From positions 1 to 17,117 of the forward strand of contig JBARRR010000127.1 of the NCBI GenBank assembly GCA_049644325.1: a stretch of 17,117 nt of DNA. Reading direction: 5' to 3'. The notes under the pieces are model-generated. The model was not told where the DNA came from and did not search any database. It saw nothing but the letters and a program-made list of their open reading frames with translations. The position numbers and the translations under genes are program-made. Positions within the stretch are counted from its first letter, which is position 1; each line of letters opens with the position of its first letter. The stretch comes from DASZHA01 sp049644325. GTDB lineage: Bacteria; Chloroflexota; Dormibacteria; DASZGP01. Shown in pieces: positions 1 to 8,987 of this stretch.

Positions 1-1480
1 CTCGGCCGCGGCGGTTGCCCTGGTGGCCCGCACCCAGCCGCGCGACCGGGCCGCCCTTGCCGGTCCCTACCCCCTGTGGATCGACCGCGAGCTCGGTGGC
101 TTCTCCGCCTGGTACGAGATGTTCCCCCGCAGCGAGGGCGCCACCAAGGGCAGGTCAGGGACCTTCAAGACCGCCGCCAAACGGCTCAAGGGCATCGCCG
201 CGATGGGGTTCGACATCTGCTACCTGCCCCCCATCCATCCCATCGGCGAAAGCTTCCGCAAGGGTCCCAACAACACCCTCACGGCCGGACCCGACGACCC
301 GGGCAGCCCCTGGGCGATCGGCGGCCAGGCCGGCGGTCACGACGCCGTCCACCACGACCTCGGCACCATCAAGGACTTCGACGCCTTCGTCGCCACCGCC
401 AGGCGTCACCGCCTCGAGGTCGCCCTCGACTTCGCCGTCCAGTGCAGCCCGGACCACCCCTGGGTCACCGACCACCCTGATTGGTTCCAGCACCGGCCCG
501 ACGGCTCGATCAGGTACGCCGAGAATCCGCCCAAGCGCTACCAGGACATCTACCCCATCGACTTCGACACCGACGACCGCGACGGCCTCTGGCGGGAGCT
601 CGACCGGGTGGTGCGCTTCTGGATAGACCACGGGGTCAGGGTCTTCCGGGTCGACAACCCGCACACCAAGAGCATCGACTTCTGGACCTGGCTGATCGAG
701 GGGATCCACCGCGATCACCCCGACGTCATCTTCCTCGCCGAGGCCTTCACCCGGCCGCGGGTGATGGAGCGCCTGGCCAAGGTCGGCTTCACCCAGTCGT
801 ACACGTACTTCACCTGGCGCAACACCAAACACGAGCTGTCGGAGTATCTCTGGCAGCTTTCGCAGACCGAGGTGGTCGATTATTTCCGCCCCAATTTCTG
901 GGTCAACACGCCCGACATCCTCCACCAGACGCTGCAACAGGGCGGGCCCGCGGCCTTCCGTCTGCGCCTGGTCCTGGCCGCCATCACCGCGCCTTGCTGG
1001 GGCATGTACAGCGGCTACGAGCTGTACGAGAACACACCCCTGCGCGAGGGCTCGGAGGAGTACCTCGACAGCGAGAAGTACCAGTACCGGCGGCGGGACT
1101 GGTCTCGCGCCGACTCGCTGGCGCCGATGATCACCAAGGTCAACGACATCCGCCGCCGCCATCATGAGGCGATTGCGCTGCTGCGAACGCTCCGCCTCCA
1201 CCACGTCGATTCGGACCAGGTGCTGGCGGTCTCGCGCCGCTCACACGCCGGCGACGACGCCCTCCTGCTGGTCTGCAACCTGGACCCCCACAACGTCGTC
1301 GAGGCCACCTGCTGGCCCGACGTCGACGCCCTCGGGCTGGGGGGCGCCACTAAGCTCAAGGTCCACGACGAGCTCACCGGCGCCAACTACAGTTGGTCGT
1401 CGGGAGGCAACTATGTCCGTCTCGACCCCCGGAAGACGCCGGCACATCTCTTCTCGGTGAGCCCAGCACGTGAGCGATAA
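1..1480 (+). CDS. glgE: Alpha-1,4-glucan:maltose-1-phosphate maltosyltransferase (5'-truncated by window edge)
   Basis: GH13_3 enzyme that transfers maltosyl units from alpha-maltose 1-phosphate to the non-reducing end of an alpha-1,4-glucan in the cytoplasm. The reading frame is open to the left edge (first full codon at base 2), and about 490 residues are visible. The family is usually about 650-700 residues, so roughly 200 N-terminal residues lie outside; the GTG at 23 is internal. Visible motifs are YPLWIDRE and FGAWYE-like FSAWYEMFPRS near the left end, the phosphate-site segment ENPPKRYQDIYP (about 518-553), the nucleophile Asp in FRVDNPHTK (codon 653-655), the acid/base Glu in FLAEAF (codon 740-742) and the third Asp in NTPDIL (codon 914-916). 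The match to the Streptomyces GlgE phosphate-binding Asn/Lys/Tyr pattern is from memory. The stop at 1478-1480 lies inside the start region of treS (11-bp overlap), so the two are probably co-translated. TreS, maltokinase and branching enzyme follow directly, which confirms the pathway. Confidence 0.96.
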   Translation, partial: SAAAVALVARTQPRDRAALAGPYPLWIDRELGGFSAWYEMFPRSEGATKGRSGTFKTAAKRLKGIAAMGFDICYLPPIHPIGESFRKGPNNTLTAGPDDPGSPWAIGGQAGGHDAVHHDLGTIKDFDAFVATARRHRLEVALDFAVQCSPDHPWVTDHPDWFQHRPDGSIRYAENPPKRYQDIYPIDFDTDDRDGLWRELDRVVRFWIDHGVRVFRVDNPHTKSIDFWTWLIEGIHRDHPDVIFLAEAFTRPRVMERLAKVGFTQSYTYFTWRNTKHELSEYLWQLSQTEVVDYFRPNFWVNTPDILHQTLQQGGPAAFRLRLVLAAITAPCWGMYSGYELYENTPLREGSEEYLDSEKYQYRRRDWSRADSLAPMITKVNDIRRRHHEAIALLRTLRLHHVDSDQVLAVSRRSHAGDDALLLVCNLDPHNVVEATCWPDVDALGLGGATKLKVHDELTGANYSWSSGGNYVRLDPRKTPAHLFSVSPARER

Positions 1481-3260
1481 GAAGGCTGTGAGCGGCCATA
1501 AGGGGCCTGTGAGCGCTAAGAGAGGTCCTAGCCAGCCCTCGACGCGGCCCCGGGGCCTCGTCGGTGGAAGCCCTGGCCCTGCCCTGCCGGGCGCCGACCC
1601 GCACTGGTACCGGCACGCGGTCTTCTACGAGCTGCTGGTCCGTGGCTTCGCCGACGGCAACGCCGACGGCATCGGCGACCTCCCCGGCCTGATCAACCGG
1701 CTCGACTACCTGGAATGGCTGGGCGTCGACTGTCTCTGGCTGCTGCCCATCAACCAGAGCCCGCTGCGGGACGGCGGGTATGACATCAGCGACTACTACT
1801 CCATCCAACCGGAGTACGGCGACGAGGAAGACCTGCGCACCCTCATCGACGAGGCTCATCACCGCGGCATGCGCGTGGTCATGGACATGGTCATGAACCA
1901 CACCTCGGACCAGCATCCCTGGTTCCAGGAGGCGCGGTCGTCACCCGACAACCCCAAGCGCGACTGGTACGTCTGGTCGCAGACCAAGAACCGCTACACC
2001 GACGCACGCATCATCTTCGTCGACACCGAGCCCAGCAACTGGACGTGGGACGAGCAGGCCGAGGCCTACTACTGGCACCGCTTCTTCAGCCACCAGCCCG
2101 ACCTCAACTACGACAACCACGAGGTCCGCGCCGAGATGGTCAAGGTGCTGCGCCACTGGCTCGACCTGGGCCTCGACGGCTTCCGCCTGGACGCCGTCCC
2201 CTACCTCTACGAACGCGAGGGCACCAGCAGCGAGAACCTCCCCGAGACCCACACCTTCCTGGCCACTCTGCGCGAGGTCATCGACCGCGACTACGGTGGC
2301 GACCGGGTGCTGATCGCGGAGGCCAACCAGTGGCCCGAGGACGTGGTCGAGTACTTCGGCAGCGAGCAGCACCCCGAGTGCCACATGTGCTTCCACTTCC
2401 CCCTGATGCCGCGCATGTTCATGGCCCTGCGGCGCGAGCAGCGCTACCCCATCACCGAGATTTTGGAGCGCACCCCGGCCATCCCCGGCTTCGGCCAGTG
2501 GGGCCTGTTCCTGCGCAACCACGACGAGCTGACCCTGGAGATGGTCACCGAGGACGAACGGGACTACATGTGGACGGAGTACGCTCGCGACCCGCGGATG
2601 AAGCTCAACCTCGGCATCCGCCGCCGGCTGGCGCCGCTGCTGGCCAACGGCCGGCGCCAGATGGAGCTCTTCTATGGCCTGCTACTGTCGCTGCCGGGAA
2701 CGCCCATCCTCTACTACGGGGATGAAATCGGGATGGGCGACAACATCTACCTCGGCGACCGGGACGGCGTGCGCACGCCGATGCAGTGGACCGCCGACCG
2801 CAACGCGGGGTTCAGCCGTTCCGACTTCGCCCAGCTCTACCTGCCGCCGCTGATGGACCCGGTGTACGGTTTCGCCGCGGTCAACGTCGAGGGCCAGCAG
2901 CGCAACGAGTCCTCGATGCTGCACTGGCTGCGACGCTTCCTTGCGGTGCGACGCCGCTACCAGGTCTTCGGTGAGGGCGACTTCGAAGCGCTCGACGCCG
3001 ACAACCCTTCGGTCTTTGCCTTCCTGCGCAGCAATGAGAACCAGACCATCCTCTGCGTCAACAACCTCTCACGGTTCGTGCAGCCGGTGGAGCTCGACCT
3101 CCGCCGCTACACGGACCGGCGGCCGGTGGAGCTGCTGGGGCGGGTGCCGTTCCCCAGGATCGGCGAGCTGCCCTACTTTCTCACCATCGCGCCGCACAGC
3201 TTCTACTGGTTCGAGATCAGCGATACCCCATTGCCTCCCGTGGGCGAGGGGCAGGGATGA
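1470..3260 (+). CDS. treS: Trehalose synthase / maltose alpha-D-glucosyltransferase
   Basis: GH13 enzyme that interconverts trehalose and maltose by intramolecular rearrangement, here supplying maltose to the maltokinase encoded next. The protein is 596 residues if started at the first GTG. The TreS signature begins at about residue 45 (HWYRHAVFYELLVRGF), followed by GDLPGLINRLDYL and the NHTSDQHPWF region I. The nucleophile is Asp241 in DGFRLDAVPYLYERE, the acid/base is Glu284 in LIAEANQWPE, and His351-Asp352 sit in LRNHDELTLEMVT. A C-terminal beta domain ends the protein. There is no fused maltokinase, unlike TreS-Mak fusions; the kinase is a separate gene. The first 44 residues are basic, Gly/Pro/Ser-rich and not conserved. 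They contain three in-frame GTG-AGC codon pairs (1470, 1488, 1509) in a short repeat, so the true start is uncertain, and none has an ideally spaced ribosome-binding site. The stop overlaps the mak start as ATGA. Confidence 0.96.
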   Translation: MSDKKAVSGHKGPVSAKRGPSQPSTRPRGLVGGSPGPALPGADPHWYRHAVFYELLVRGFADGNADGIGDLPGLINRLDYLEWLGVDCLWLLPINQSPLRDGGYDISDYYSIQPEYGDEEDLRTLIDEAHHRGMRVVMDMVMNHTSDQHPWFQEARSSPDNPKRDWYVWSQTKNRYTDARIIFVDTEPSNWTWDEQAEAYYWHRFFSHQPDLNYDNHEVRAEMVKVLRHWLDLGLDGFRLDAVPYLYEREGTSSENLPETHTFLATLREVIDRDYGGDRVLIAEANQWPEDVVEYFGSEQHPECHMCFHFPLMPRMFMALRREQRYPITEILERTPAIPGFGQWGLFLRNHDELTLEMVTEDERDYMWTEYARDPRMKLNLGIRRRLAPLLANGRRQMELFYGLLLSLPGTPILYYGDEIGMGDNIYLGDRDGVRTPMQWTADRNAGFSRSDFAQLYLPPLMDPVYGFAAVNVEGQQRNESSMLHWLRRFLAVRRRYQVFGEGDFEALDADNPSVFAFLRSNENQTILCVNNLSRFVQPVELDLRRYTDRRPVELLGRVPFPRIGELPYFLTIAPHSFYWFEISDTPLPPVGEGQG

Positions 3261-4750
3261 GCCAGCCCGTCTCCCCCGCCGACCTGCTCAAGTCGGCCGG
3301 GCTGCCCCAGCCCGAGTCGCAGCTGATGGAGTACCTGCGCCGGCAACGATGGTTCAGCGGCAAGGACCGCGAGATCGAGCGCGTCGTGATCGAAGACGCG
3401 GGCATCGCCGAGGGCGACCCCTCCCTGGTCCCTGTCCTGCTCCGCGCGGAGTACGCCGACTCCGGCTCGGAACGCTACAGCCTGCCGCTCTCGGTGCGCC
3501 CCGCCGCCAACGTCGACAACCGTGACGCCGCGCTGGTCGCCGAGGGGCTGCGCGATGGCGAGCCGGTGCTGGTCCTTGACGCCCTCCTCGACCGCCAGGC
3601 CGCCGCGCGCTTCTGGGGCCTCCTCGAAGGCGCCGACCCCCTGCCGACGCTCAACGGCGAGCTGGCCGGTAGCGGTGAGGGTCGGCCGACCCAGGGCGCG
3701 GAGATCCGCACCCTGCCGCGCGACCAGAGCAACACCATGCTGGTGCGTGGCGAGACCGAGCTGCTCAAGTGCTTCCGCAAGCTGGAGAGCGCCAGCTCAC
3801 CGGAGTTCGAGATGCTGGAGGCGCTCAAGGACGCCGGATTCGGCCATATCCCGACGCCCCTGGGATTGATTGAATACCGCTCCGCGAATGCCGAGCCCGT
3901 GGTCGTGGCCATGCTCCAGCCCTACCTCCACAACGCCACCGACGGCTGGGCCATCGCCATGACCTCCCTGCGCGATCTCTACGCCGCCGCCGACGAATCC
4001 GGGGTCGAAGACGAGGCCGAGATCCGCGAGCTGGTCGACGACCAGGGATCGGACTTCACCCCCGATGCGGCCAGGCTGGGCGCGGTCATCGCCGAGATGC
4101 ACCTGGCCCTGGCCGGGGAAAGCATGCCCGAGCCGATGCGGGCGCAGCCTGCTGGTCCTACCGACCTGCGAGCGTGGGCTGACGAGATGCTCGCCGACCT
4201 GGAGACGCTGGCCCGGGCTGATGGCAACCCTGCGGCGCACGCGGCGCGGGCGGGGCTCCAGCGACGAATCGATGCCATCGCCGACCTGCCCGAGGCGGGG
4301 CTTGCCATCCGGGTGCACGGTGACCTCCACCTCGGCCAGACCGCGCGAACCGACGACGGCTGGGTCATCCTCGATTTCGAGGGCGAACCCTCGCGTAGCG
4401 TCGAGGCGCGACGGCGGCGGGCGTCGGCGCTCAAGGACGTGGCCGGCATCCTCCGCTCCCTCGACTATGCCTCTTCGGTGGCGCTGCAGAACTGGACCAA
4501 CCCCGATGACCTGCGCTGGAACCGGCTGCAGCGATTCGGCGACGCCTGGACCAGGGTCAACCAGGAGGCCCTCTGGGACGCCTATGTCGCAACTGTCGGG
4601 GCATCCCCGCTGCTGCCCCCCACGGCGATGGCGCCGGCGCTGCTGGACGCCTACGAGGTGCAGAAGGCGCTCTATGAGCTGGCCTACGAGCTGAACCACC
4701 GGCCGGACTGGACGTGGATCCCGCTGCGCTACCTGGAGTCGCCGGCCTGA
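3257..4750 (+). CDS. mak: Maltokinase
   Basis: ATP-dependent kinase that makes maltose 1-phosphate, the donor used by GlgE; 497 residues. The N-terminal cap domain is recognisable by MEYLRRQRWFSGKDREIE (residues about 24-41), typical of maltokinases. A C-terminal aminoglycoside-phosphotransferase-like fold carries the catalytic loop VHGDLHLGQ (His354-Gln361, catalytic Asp356) and the metal-binding ILDFEGEPSR (Asp373). The length is slightly above the roughly 450 residues of mycobacterial Mak. The ATG is chosen because it forms an ATGA overlap with the treS stop and lies just after the purine-rich GAGGGGCAGGG, a good Shine-Dalgarno region. Its stop TGA at 4748-4750 shares its last base with the glgB ATG. 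Position between treS and glgB fits the GlgE pathway exactly. A general phosphotransferase of another substrate is unlikely given the cap domain and context. Confidence 0.94.
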   Translation: MSQPVSPADLLKSAGLPQPESQLMEYLRRQRWFSGKDREIERVVIEDAGIAEGDPSLVPVLLRAEYADSGSERYSLPLSVRPAANVDNRDAALVAEGLRDGEPVLVLDALLDRQAAARFWGLLEGADPLPTLNGELAGSGEGRPTQGAEIRTLPRDQSNTMLVRGETELLKCFRKLESASSPEFEMLEALKDAGFGHIPTPLGLIEYRSANAEPVVVAMLQPYLHNATDGWAIAMTSLRDLYAAADESGVEDEAEIRELVDDQGSDFTPDAARLGAVIAEMHLALAGESMPEPMRAQPAGPTDLRAWADEMLADLETLARADGNPAAHAARAGLQRRIDAIADLPEAGLAIRVHGDLHLGQTARTDDGWVILDFEGEPSRSVEARRRRASALKDVAGILRSLDYASSVALQNWTNPDDLRWNRLQRFGDAWTRVNQEALWDAYVATVGASPLLPPTAMAPALLDAYEVQKALYELAYELNHRPDWTWIPLRYLESPA

Positions 4751-6990
4751 TGGCACGCGCGACGTCCGTGAGCCAGACGGAGCTCGACCTTCTCGCCGCC
4801 GGCCGCCACCACGATCCCCACCAGGTCCTGGGCCGGCACCCCGAGGGCGGGGCGACCGGTTTCCGAGCCTGGCAGCCGGCGGCGGAGAAGGCCTGGCTGC
4901 TGCTGGGAGAAGACACTCGGGCCAAGCCCATGCGCGCCCTGGGTGGCGGGCTGTTCGAGGCCGAGGTGAGCGGCGCGGTCGCCGGCGGCCACCGCTTCCG
5001 CTTTGCCAACGCCGGTGGCAAGTGGACGGTCGACGACCCCTATGCCTTCCTCCCCACCCTGGGCGAGCTCGACCTGCACCTGTTCGCTGAGGGACGGCAC
5101 CTCGAGCTGTGGCAGCGACTCGGCGCCCGAGTGCTGGAGCAGGAGGTGCCGGACCCGGATGGCGGCGTGCGCCGGGTGCGGGGCACCGCGTTCTCGGTCT
5201 GGGCTCCGAATGCCGAGGGGGTCAGCGTGGCCAGCGACCTCGGCTCCTGGGACGAGCTGGTCCACCCGATGCGGTCGCTGGGCAGCAGCGGCGTATGGGA
5301 GCTGTTCGTCCCCGGGATCGCCGCCGGCACCCGGTACAAGTTCTCGGTGCTGGGCGCCGACGGCAAGCGCGCCCTCAAGGCCGACCCGATGGCGCGCGCG
5401 ACCGAGCTGCCCCCCTCCACGGCGAGCGTGGTCGAGTCCGTCAAGCACCGGTGGCGAGACGACGCCTGGCTCGAGCGGCGTCGCACGTGGGACGGCCACA
5501 CCCAGCCACTGTCGATCTACGAGGTCCACCTCGGGTCGTGGCGGCACAACCCGGACGGCGGCCTTCTGAGCTACCGCGAGCTGGGCGACCAGCTGGCGGA
5601 CTACTGCGTCGGCATGGGCTTCACCCACGTGGAGCTGATGCCGGTGATGGAGCACCCCTTCGCCGGCTCCTGGGGCTACCAGGTCACCAGCTACTTCGCC
5701 CCCACCTCCAGGCACGGCTCCCCCGACGACCTGCGCTGGATGATCGACCACCTCCACCAACGCGGCATCGGCGTGATCGTCGACTGGGTCCCGGCCCACT
5801 TTCCCAAGGACGAATGGGCCCTCGCCCGCTTCGACGGCACCGCGCTGTACGAGCACGAGGACCCCCGCCTCGGCGAGCACCCCGACTGGGGAACCCTGAT
5901 CTTCAACTACGCCCGCAGCGAGGTGCGCAACTTCCTGGTCGCGTCAGCCCACTACTGGGCCGAGGAGTTCCACGTCGACGGCCTGCGCGTGGACGCGGTG
6001 GCGTCGATGCTCTACCTCGACTACTCCCGCAAGGCGGGCCAGTGGATGCCCAACGAGTTTGGCGGCCGGGAGAACCTCGCGGCCGTCGACTTCCTCCGCG
6101 AGACCAACACCACGCTGGCCGAGCGACATCCCGGCGTCATGGTGGTGGCCGAGGAATCAACCGCCTGGGGCGGCGTCACCCGCCCGACGACCGCCGGCGG
6201 GCTCGGCTTCAGCCACAAGTGGAACATGGGCTGGATGCACGACACCCTCGACTACGTCAGCAAGGACCCGGTCTTCCGTCGCCACCACCACGCCGAGATG
6301 ACCTTCGGCCTGCTCTACGCATGGAGCGAGCACTACATCCTCCCCCTCTCTCACGACGAGGTCGTCCACGGCAAGGGATCGCTGTACGGCAAGATGCCCG
6401 GCGACCCCTGGCGCCGCCACGCCAATCTGCGGGCGCTGCTGGCATGGATGTGGGCTCACCCCGGCAAGGAGCTTCTCTTCATGGGAGGTGAGCTGGCCCA
6501 GGAGCGCGAGTGGTCGCACGAGCGAAGCCTCGATTGGGACCTTCTCAAGCGCCCAGCTCACCGGGGAACGCAGCAGCTCGTCCGCGACCTCAACCGGACC
6601 TCCAAGGAGACCCCAGCGCTGTGGGAGCTCGACTCCAACCCCGACGGCTTCGAATGGATTGACGCCGGCAACGCTGACCAGAACGTCTTGTCCTTCATCC
6701 GCCGCGACGCCGACGGCAGCCCGGGCCTGGTCTGTGTCGCCCACTTCTCCCCCGAGGTCCGCTCCGACTTCAGGGTCGGGCTACCGCAGGCCGGCGCCTG
6801 GCGCGAGGCGATCAACACCGACGCCGAGGTTTACGGCGGCGGCAACGTTGGTAACTGGGGCCGCGTCGTCGCCGAGGACGTCGGCTGGAACGGTCAGCCG
6901 TCGTCGGCGGTTTTGACGCTGCCGCCGCTGGCGGTGGTCTGGCTGGTGCCCGAGTCGCCCCGCGCGGCCAGGCGCGCCGCCGGCAGGTAG
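4750..6990 (+). CDS. glgB: 1,4-alpha-glucan branching enzyme
   Basis: Cytoplasmic GH13 enzyme that introduces alpha-1,6 branches into the linear glucan made by GlgE. The protein is 746 residues from the ATG at 4750, a usual length for two-N-domain GlgB. Order: N1 module (HHDPHQVLGRHP, about 20-120), CBM48 (about 145-245, FSVWAPNAEGVSV), catalytic barrel (about 255-640) and C-terminal beta domain. Motifs include YEVHLGSWR, PVMEHPFAGSWGYQ, the nucleophile Asp415 in DGLRVDAVASMLYLDYSR, Glu468 in VVAEESTAWGGV and Asp536 in LPLSHDEVVHGKGS. This start shares one base with the mak stop (TGATG) and has GGAG at 4735-4738 with 11-nt spacing. An upstream in-frame ATG at 4714 lies inside mak, and a GTG at 4768 is an alternative. 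The 3' end runs 97 bp into the oppositely transcribed phosphorylase gene, leaving no room for a terminator between them. Confidence 0.96.
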   Translation: MARATSVSQTELDLLAAGRHHDPHQVLGRHPEGGATGFRAWQPAAEKAWLLLGEDTRAKPMRALGGGLFEAEVSGAVAGGHRFRFANAGGKWTVDDPYAFLPTLGELDLHLFAEGRHLELWQRLGARVLEQEVPDPDGGVRRVRGTAFSVWAPNAEGVSVASDLGSWDELVHPMRSLGSSGVWELFVPGIAAGTRYKFSVLGADGKRALKADPMARATELPPSTASVVESVKHRWRDDAWLERRRTWDGHTQPLSIYEVHLGSWRHNPDGGLLSYRELGDQLADYCVGMGFTHVELMPVMEHPFAGSWGYQVTSYFAPTSRHGSPDDLRWMIDHLHQRGIGVIVDWVPAHFPKDEWALARFDGTALYEHEDPRLGEHPDWGTLIFNYARSEVRNFLVASAHYWAEEFHVDGLRVDAVASMLYLDYSRKAGQWMPNEFGGRENLAAVDFLRETNTTLAERHPGVMVVAEESTAWGGVTRPTTAGGLGFSHKWNMGWMHDTLDYVSKDPVFRRHHHAEMTFGLLYAWSEHYILPLSHDEVVHGKGSLYGKMPGDPWRRHANLRALLAWMWAHPGKELLFMGGELAQEREWSHERSLDWDLLKRPAHRGTQQLVRDLNRTSKETPALWELDSNPDGFEWIDAGNADQNVLSFIRRDADGSPGLVCVAHFSPEVRSDFRVGLPQAGAWREAINTDAEVYGGGNVGNWGRVVAEDVGWNGQPSSAVLTLPPLAVVWLVPESPRAARRAAGR

Positions 6991-8987
6991 CAGGTCCGGT
7001 AGTAGTCGAGCACCATCCGGCGGGCTGAGAACTGGCTGCCGATGTGGCGAATGCTGGCTCGCATCATCGCGACCCAGCCGCTGGGAATGCCGTTGGGATC
7101 GCGGTCATAGAAGAGCGGCACGACCCGCTCCTCGAGGGTGCGGTAGAGGATGTCGGCGTCGCGAGCGTCATTGTTGTCGGCCTCGTCAAGGCCGCTGCCG
7201 GCCTCGATGGTCCAGCCCGAGTCGCTGCGCCGGCCCTCGTCCCACCAGCCGTCGTTGACGGATAGGTTGAGGACGCCGTTGGCGCCGGCCTTCATCCCGC
7301 TGGTGCCGCTGGCCTCCAGGAGCCGCCGCGGGTTGTTGAGCCAGACGTCGGCACCCTGCACCAGCAGGGGGGCGCTGCCCAGGCCGTAGTCCTCGATGAA
7401 GGCCATCCGCGGCTCGTCGCGAACGAAGCGTGCGACCTCCGTCAGGATCTCCTTGCCGATCCCGTCAGACGGGTGAGCTTTGCCCGCGACCACGACCAGG
7501 ACCTCGCGGCCCGGGCGGCCGAGGATGGAGCGGAATCGGTCGGGGTCGCTCAGCATCAGGGCCGCCCGCTTGTAGCCCGCGAACCGGCGGGCAAAGCCGA
7601 TGGTGAGCTTGTCGGGGTCGAACAGCCCGTTGTCACCGCGGGCGGCGATCGCCCGCTCGATCAGCCGCCGGCGCAGGCCGGTGCGGATGTCCCAGAGCCG
7701 CCGGTCGGGGATCAGGGCGACACCCCGCCAGCGCTGGTCGTCGGCGTCCAGGTTCCACCATTGCTCATCGACAGATTCGGCGAGCAGGCTGGCGATCGGC
7801 TCCGCCACCCAGGTCGGCATGTGCACGCCGTTGGTGACATAGCCGATGGGCACGTGCTCCTCGGCCAGACCGGGCCAGGCGTCCTTCCAGAGGCGCCGCG
7901 AAACCGCCCCGTGGAGCTTGCTGACACCGACGCTGGTGCCGGCCTCGCGGAGGGCCACGAAGGTGGTGCAGAGCATCTCCTCCGCATCGCCCGGGCGACG
8001 GCGCCCCATGTCGACAAACTCGGGCACCGTCATGCCGGCGTCCTCCAGGTAGGGGCCCACGAGGCGGGCCACAAGCTCCTCGGGGAAGTAGTCACTGCCG
8101 GCGGCAACCGGCGTATGGGTGGTGAAGATCGAGCGCCGCCGGACCTGCTCGCGCGCGTCCTGCAGTGATCGCCCGGCGGCCACCTCCTCGCGGGTCAGCT
8201 CCAGCAGCGAGAGGAAGCTGTGGCCCTCGTTGAGGTGGAACAGCAGCGGATCCCGCCCCGCCGCCCGCAGGGCGCGGACACCGCCGATGCCCAGCACGAT
8301 CTCCTGGACCAGCCGCGCCTCGGGGTCGGCCACGTAGAGCCGTTCGGTGGCAGCGCGGATGTGGGGCGGGTTCTGGGGCAGGTCGGTGTCGAGCAGGATC
8401 AGCATCACCGAGCCAACGTGCGCGTGCCAGAGGCGAGCTACCGCCTCGTCCGCGCCGACGGTGAACCGGATTTCCGCTGGACCTTCGTCGCCGGGGACCG
8501 GCGCGATCGGCAGGCGGCTGCGCTCGGTGGCGGGGAAGTCGGTGAGCTGCTCGCCATCCTGGCCGAGCACCTGCCGGGCGAAGGCGGTTCGGTAGAGGAG
8601 GCCAACGCCGGTGATCGGGAGGCCAAGCTGGGCGGCAGCCTTGAGCTGGTCGCCGGCGAGGACCCCCAAACCGCCGGAGTAGATCGGCAGGTGCTCGGTG
8701 ATGGCGTACTCCATCGAGAAGTAGGCAACGCCTCCGCCCAGCCCGGCGCCCCACGCCTGCATCCCGGGAAAGCCGCTGGGGCGGCGTGCCAGGAGCCGGA
8801 CGATCTCCGGGTGCAGCACCGCCTGGGCACGCGCCTCGGGCGCCATCAGCTGGAGCATGACCACTGGGTTGTGCCCCGACTCGCGCCACAAGGCCGGGTC
8901 GAGGTGCTCGAACGCCCGGCGGATGGTCGAGTCCCAGGTCCATGTCAGGTCGTAGGCCAGCGCCTCGAGGTCAGCGGGCATGGACAT
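6894..8987 (-). CDS. glgP: Alpha-glucan phosphorylase (GlgP-like, DUF3417/TIGR02094 type)
   Basis: PLP-dependent GT35 enzyme that releases glucose 1-phosphate from alpha-glucan ends, the breakdown counterpart of the facing GlgE operon. From ATG 8987 it has 697 residues. The N-terminal DUF3417-type segment is visible as LEALAYDLTWTWDSTIRRAF and LDPALWRESGHNPV. The core has YFSMEYAITEHLPIYSGGLG and VLAGDQLKAAAQLGLPI (about 110-150), FHLNEGHSFLSLLEL, FTTHTPVAAG, GYVTNGVHMPTW and FARRFAGYKRAAL. The PLP-binding motif is EASGTSGMKAGANGVLN; the Lys codon is the complement of 7290-7292 (Lys566). Tetramer-type glycogen phosphorylases are longer, so this is the distant subfamily. ATG 8987 or ATG 8981 fits the start of DUF3417; an open frame continues to 9251 but would lie antisense to the permease gene and shows no family resemblance. 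No clear Shine-Dalgarno is present, so a leaderless start is possible. Its 3' end overlaps glgB by 97 bp. Confidence 0.93.
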   Translation of the reverse strand: MSMPADLEALAYDLTWTWDSTIRRAFEHLDPALWRESGHNPVVMLQLMAPEARAQAVLHPEIVRLLARRPSGFPGMQAWGAGLGGGVAYFSMEYAITEHLPIYSGGLGVLAGDQLKAAAQLGLPITGVGLLYRTAFARQVLGQDGEQLTDFPATERSRLPIAPVPGDEGPAEIRFTVGADEAVARLWHAHVGSVMLILLDTDLPQNPPHIRAATERLYVADPEARLVQEIVLGIGGVRALRAAGRDPLLFHLNEGHSFLSLLELTREEVAAGRSLQDAREQVRRRSIFTTHTPVAAGSDYFPEELVARLVGPYLEDAGMTVPEFVDMGRRRPGDAEEMLCTTFVALREAGTSVGVSKLHGAVSRRLWKDAWPGLAEEHVPIGYVTNGVHMPTWVAEPIASLLAESVDEQWWNLDADDQRWRGVALIPDRRLWDIRTGLRRRLIERAIAARGDNGLFDPDKLTIGFARRFAGYKRAALMLSDPDRFRSILGRPGREVLVVVAGKAHPSDGIGKEILTEVARFVRDEPRMAFIEDYGLGSAPLLVQGADVWLNNPRRLLEASGTSGMKAGANGVLNLSVNDGWWDEGRRSDSGWTIEAGSGLDEADNNDARDADILYRTLEERVVPLFYDRDPNGIPSGWVAMMRASIRHIGSQFSARRMVLDYYRTCYLPAARLAARGDSGTSQTTASGGSVKTADDG

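Noticed and set aside
23..25. GTG at 23 as the true start of glgE
   Set aside because: The frame is open to the left edge with GlgE-like sequence, and the visible part lacks the roughly 200 residues that precede it in the family.
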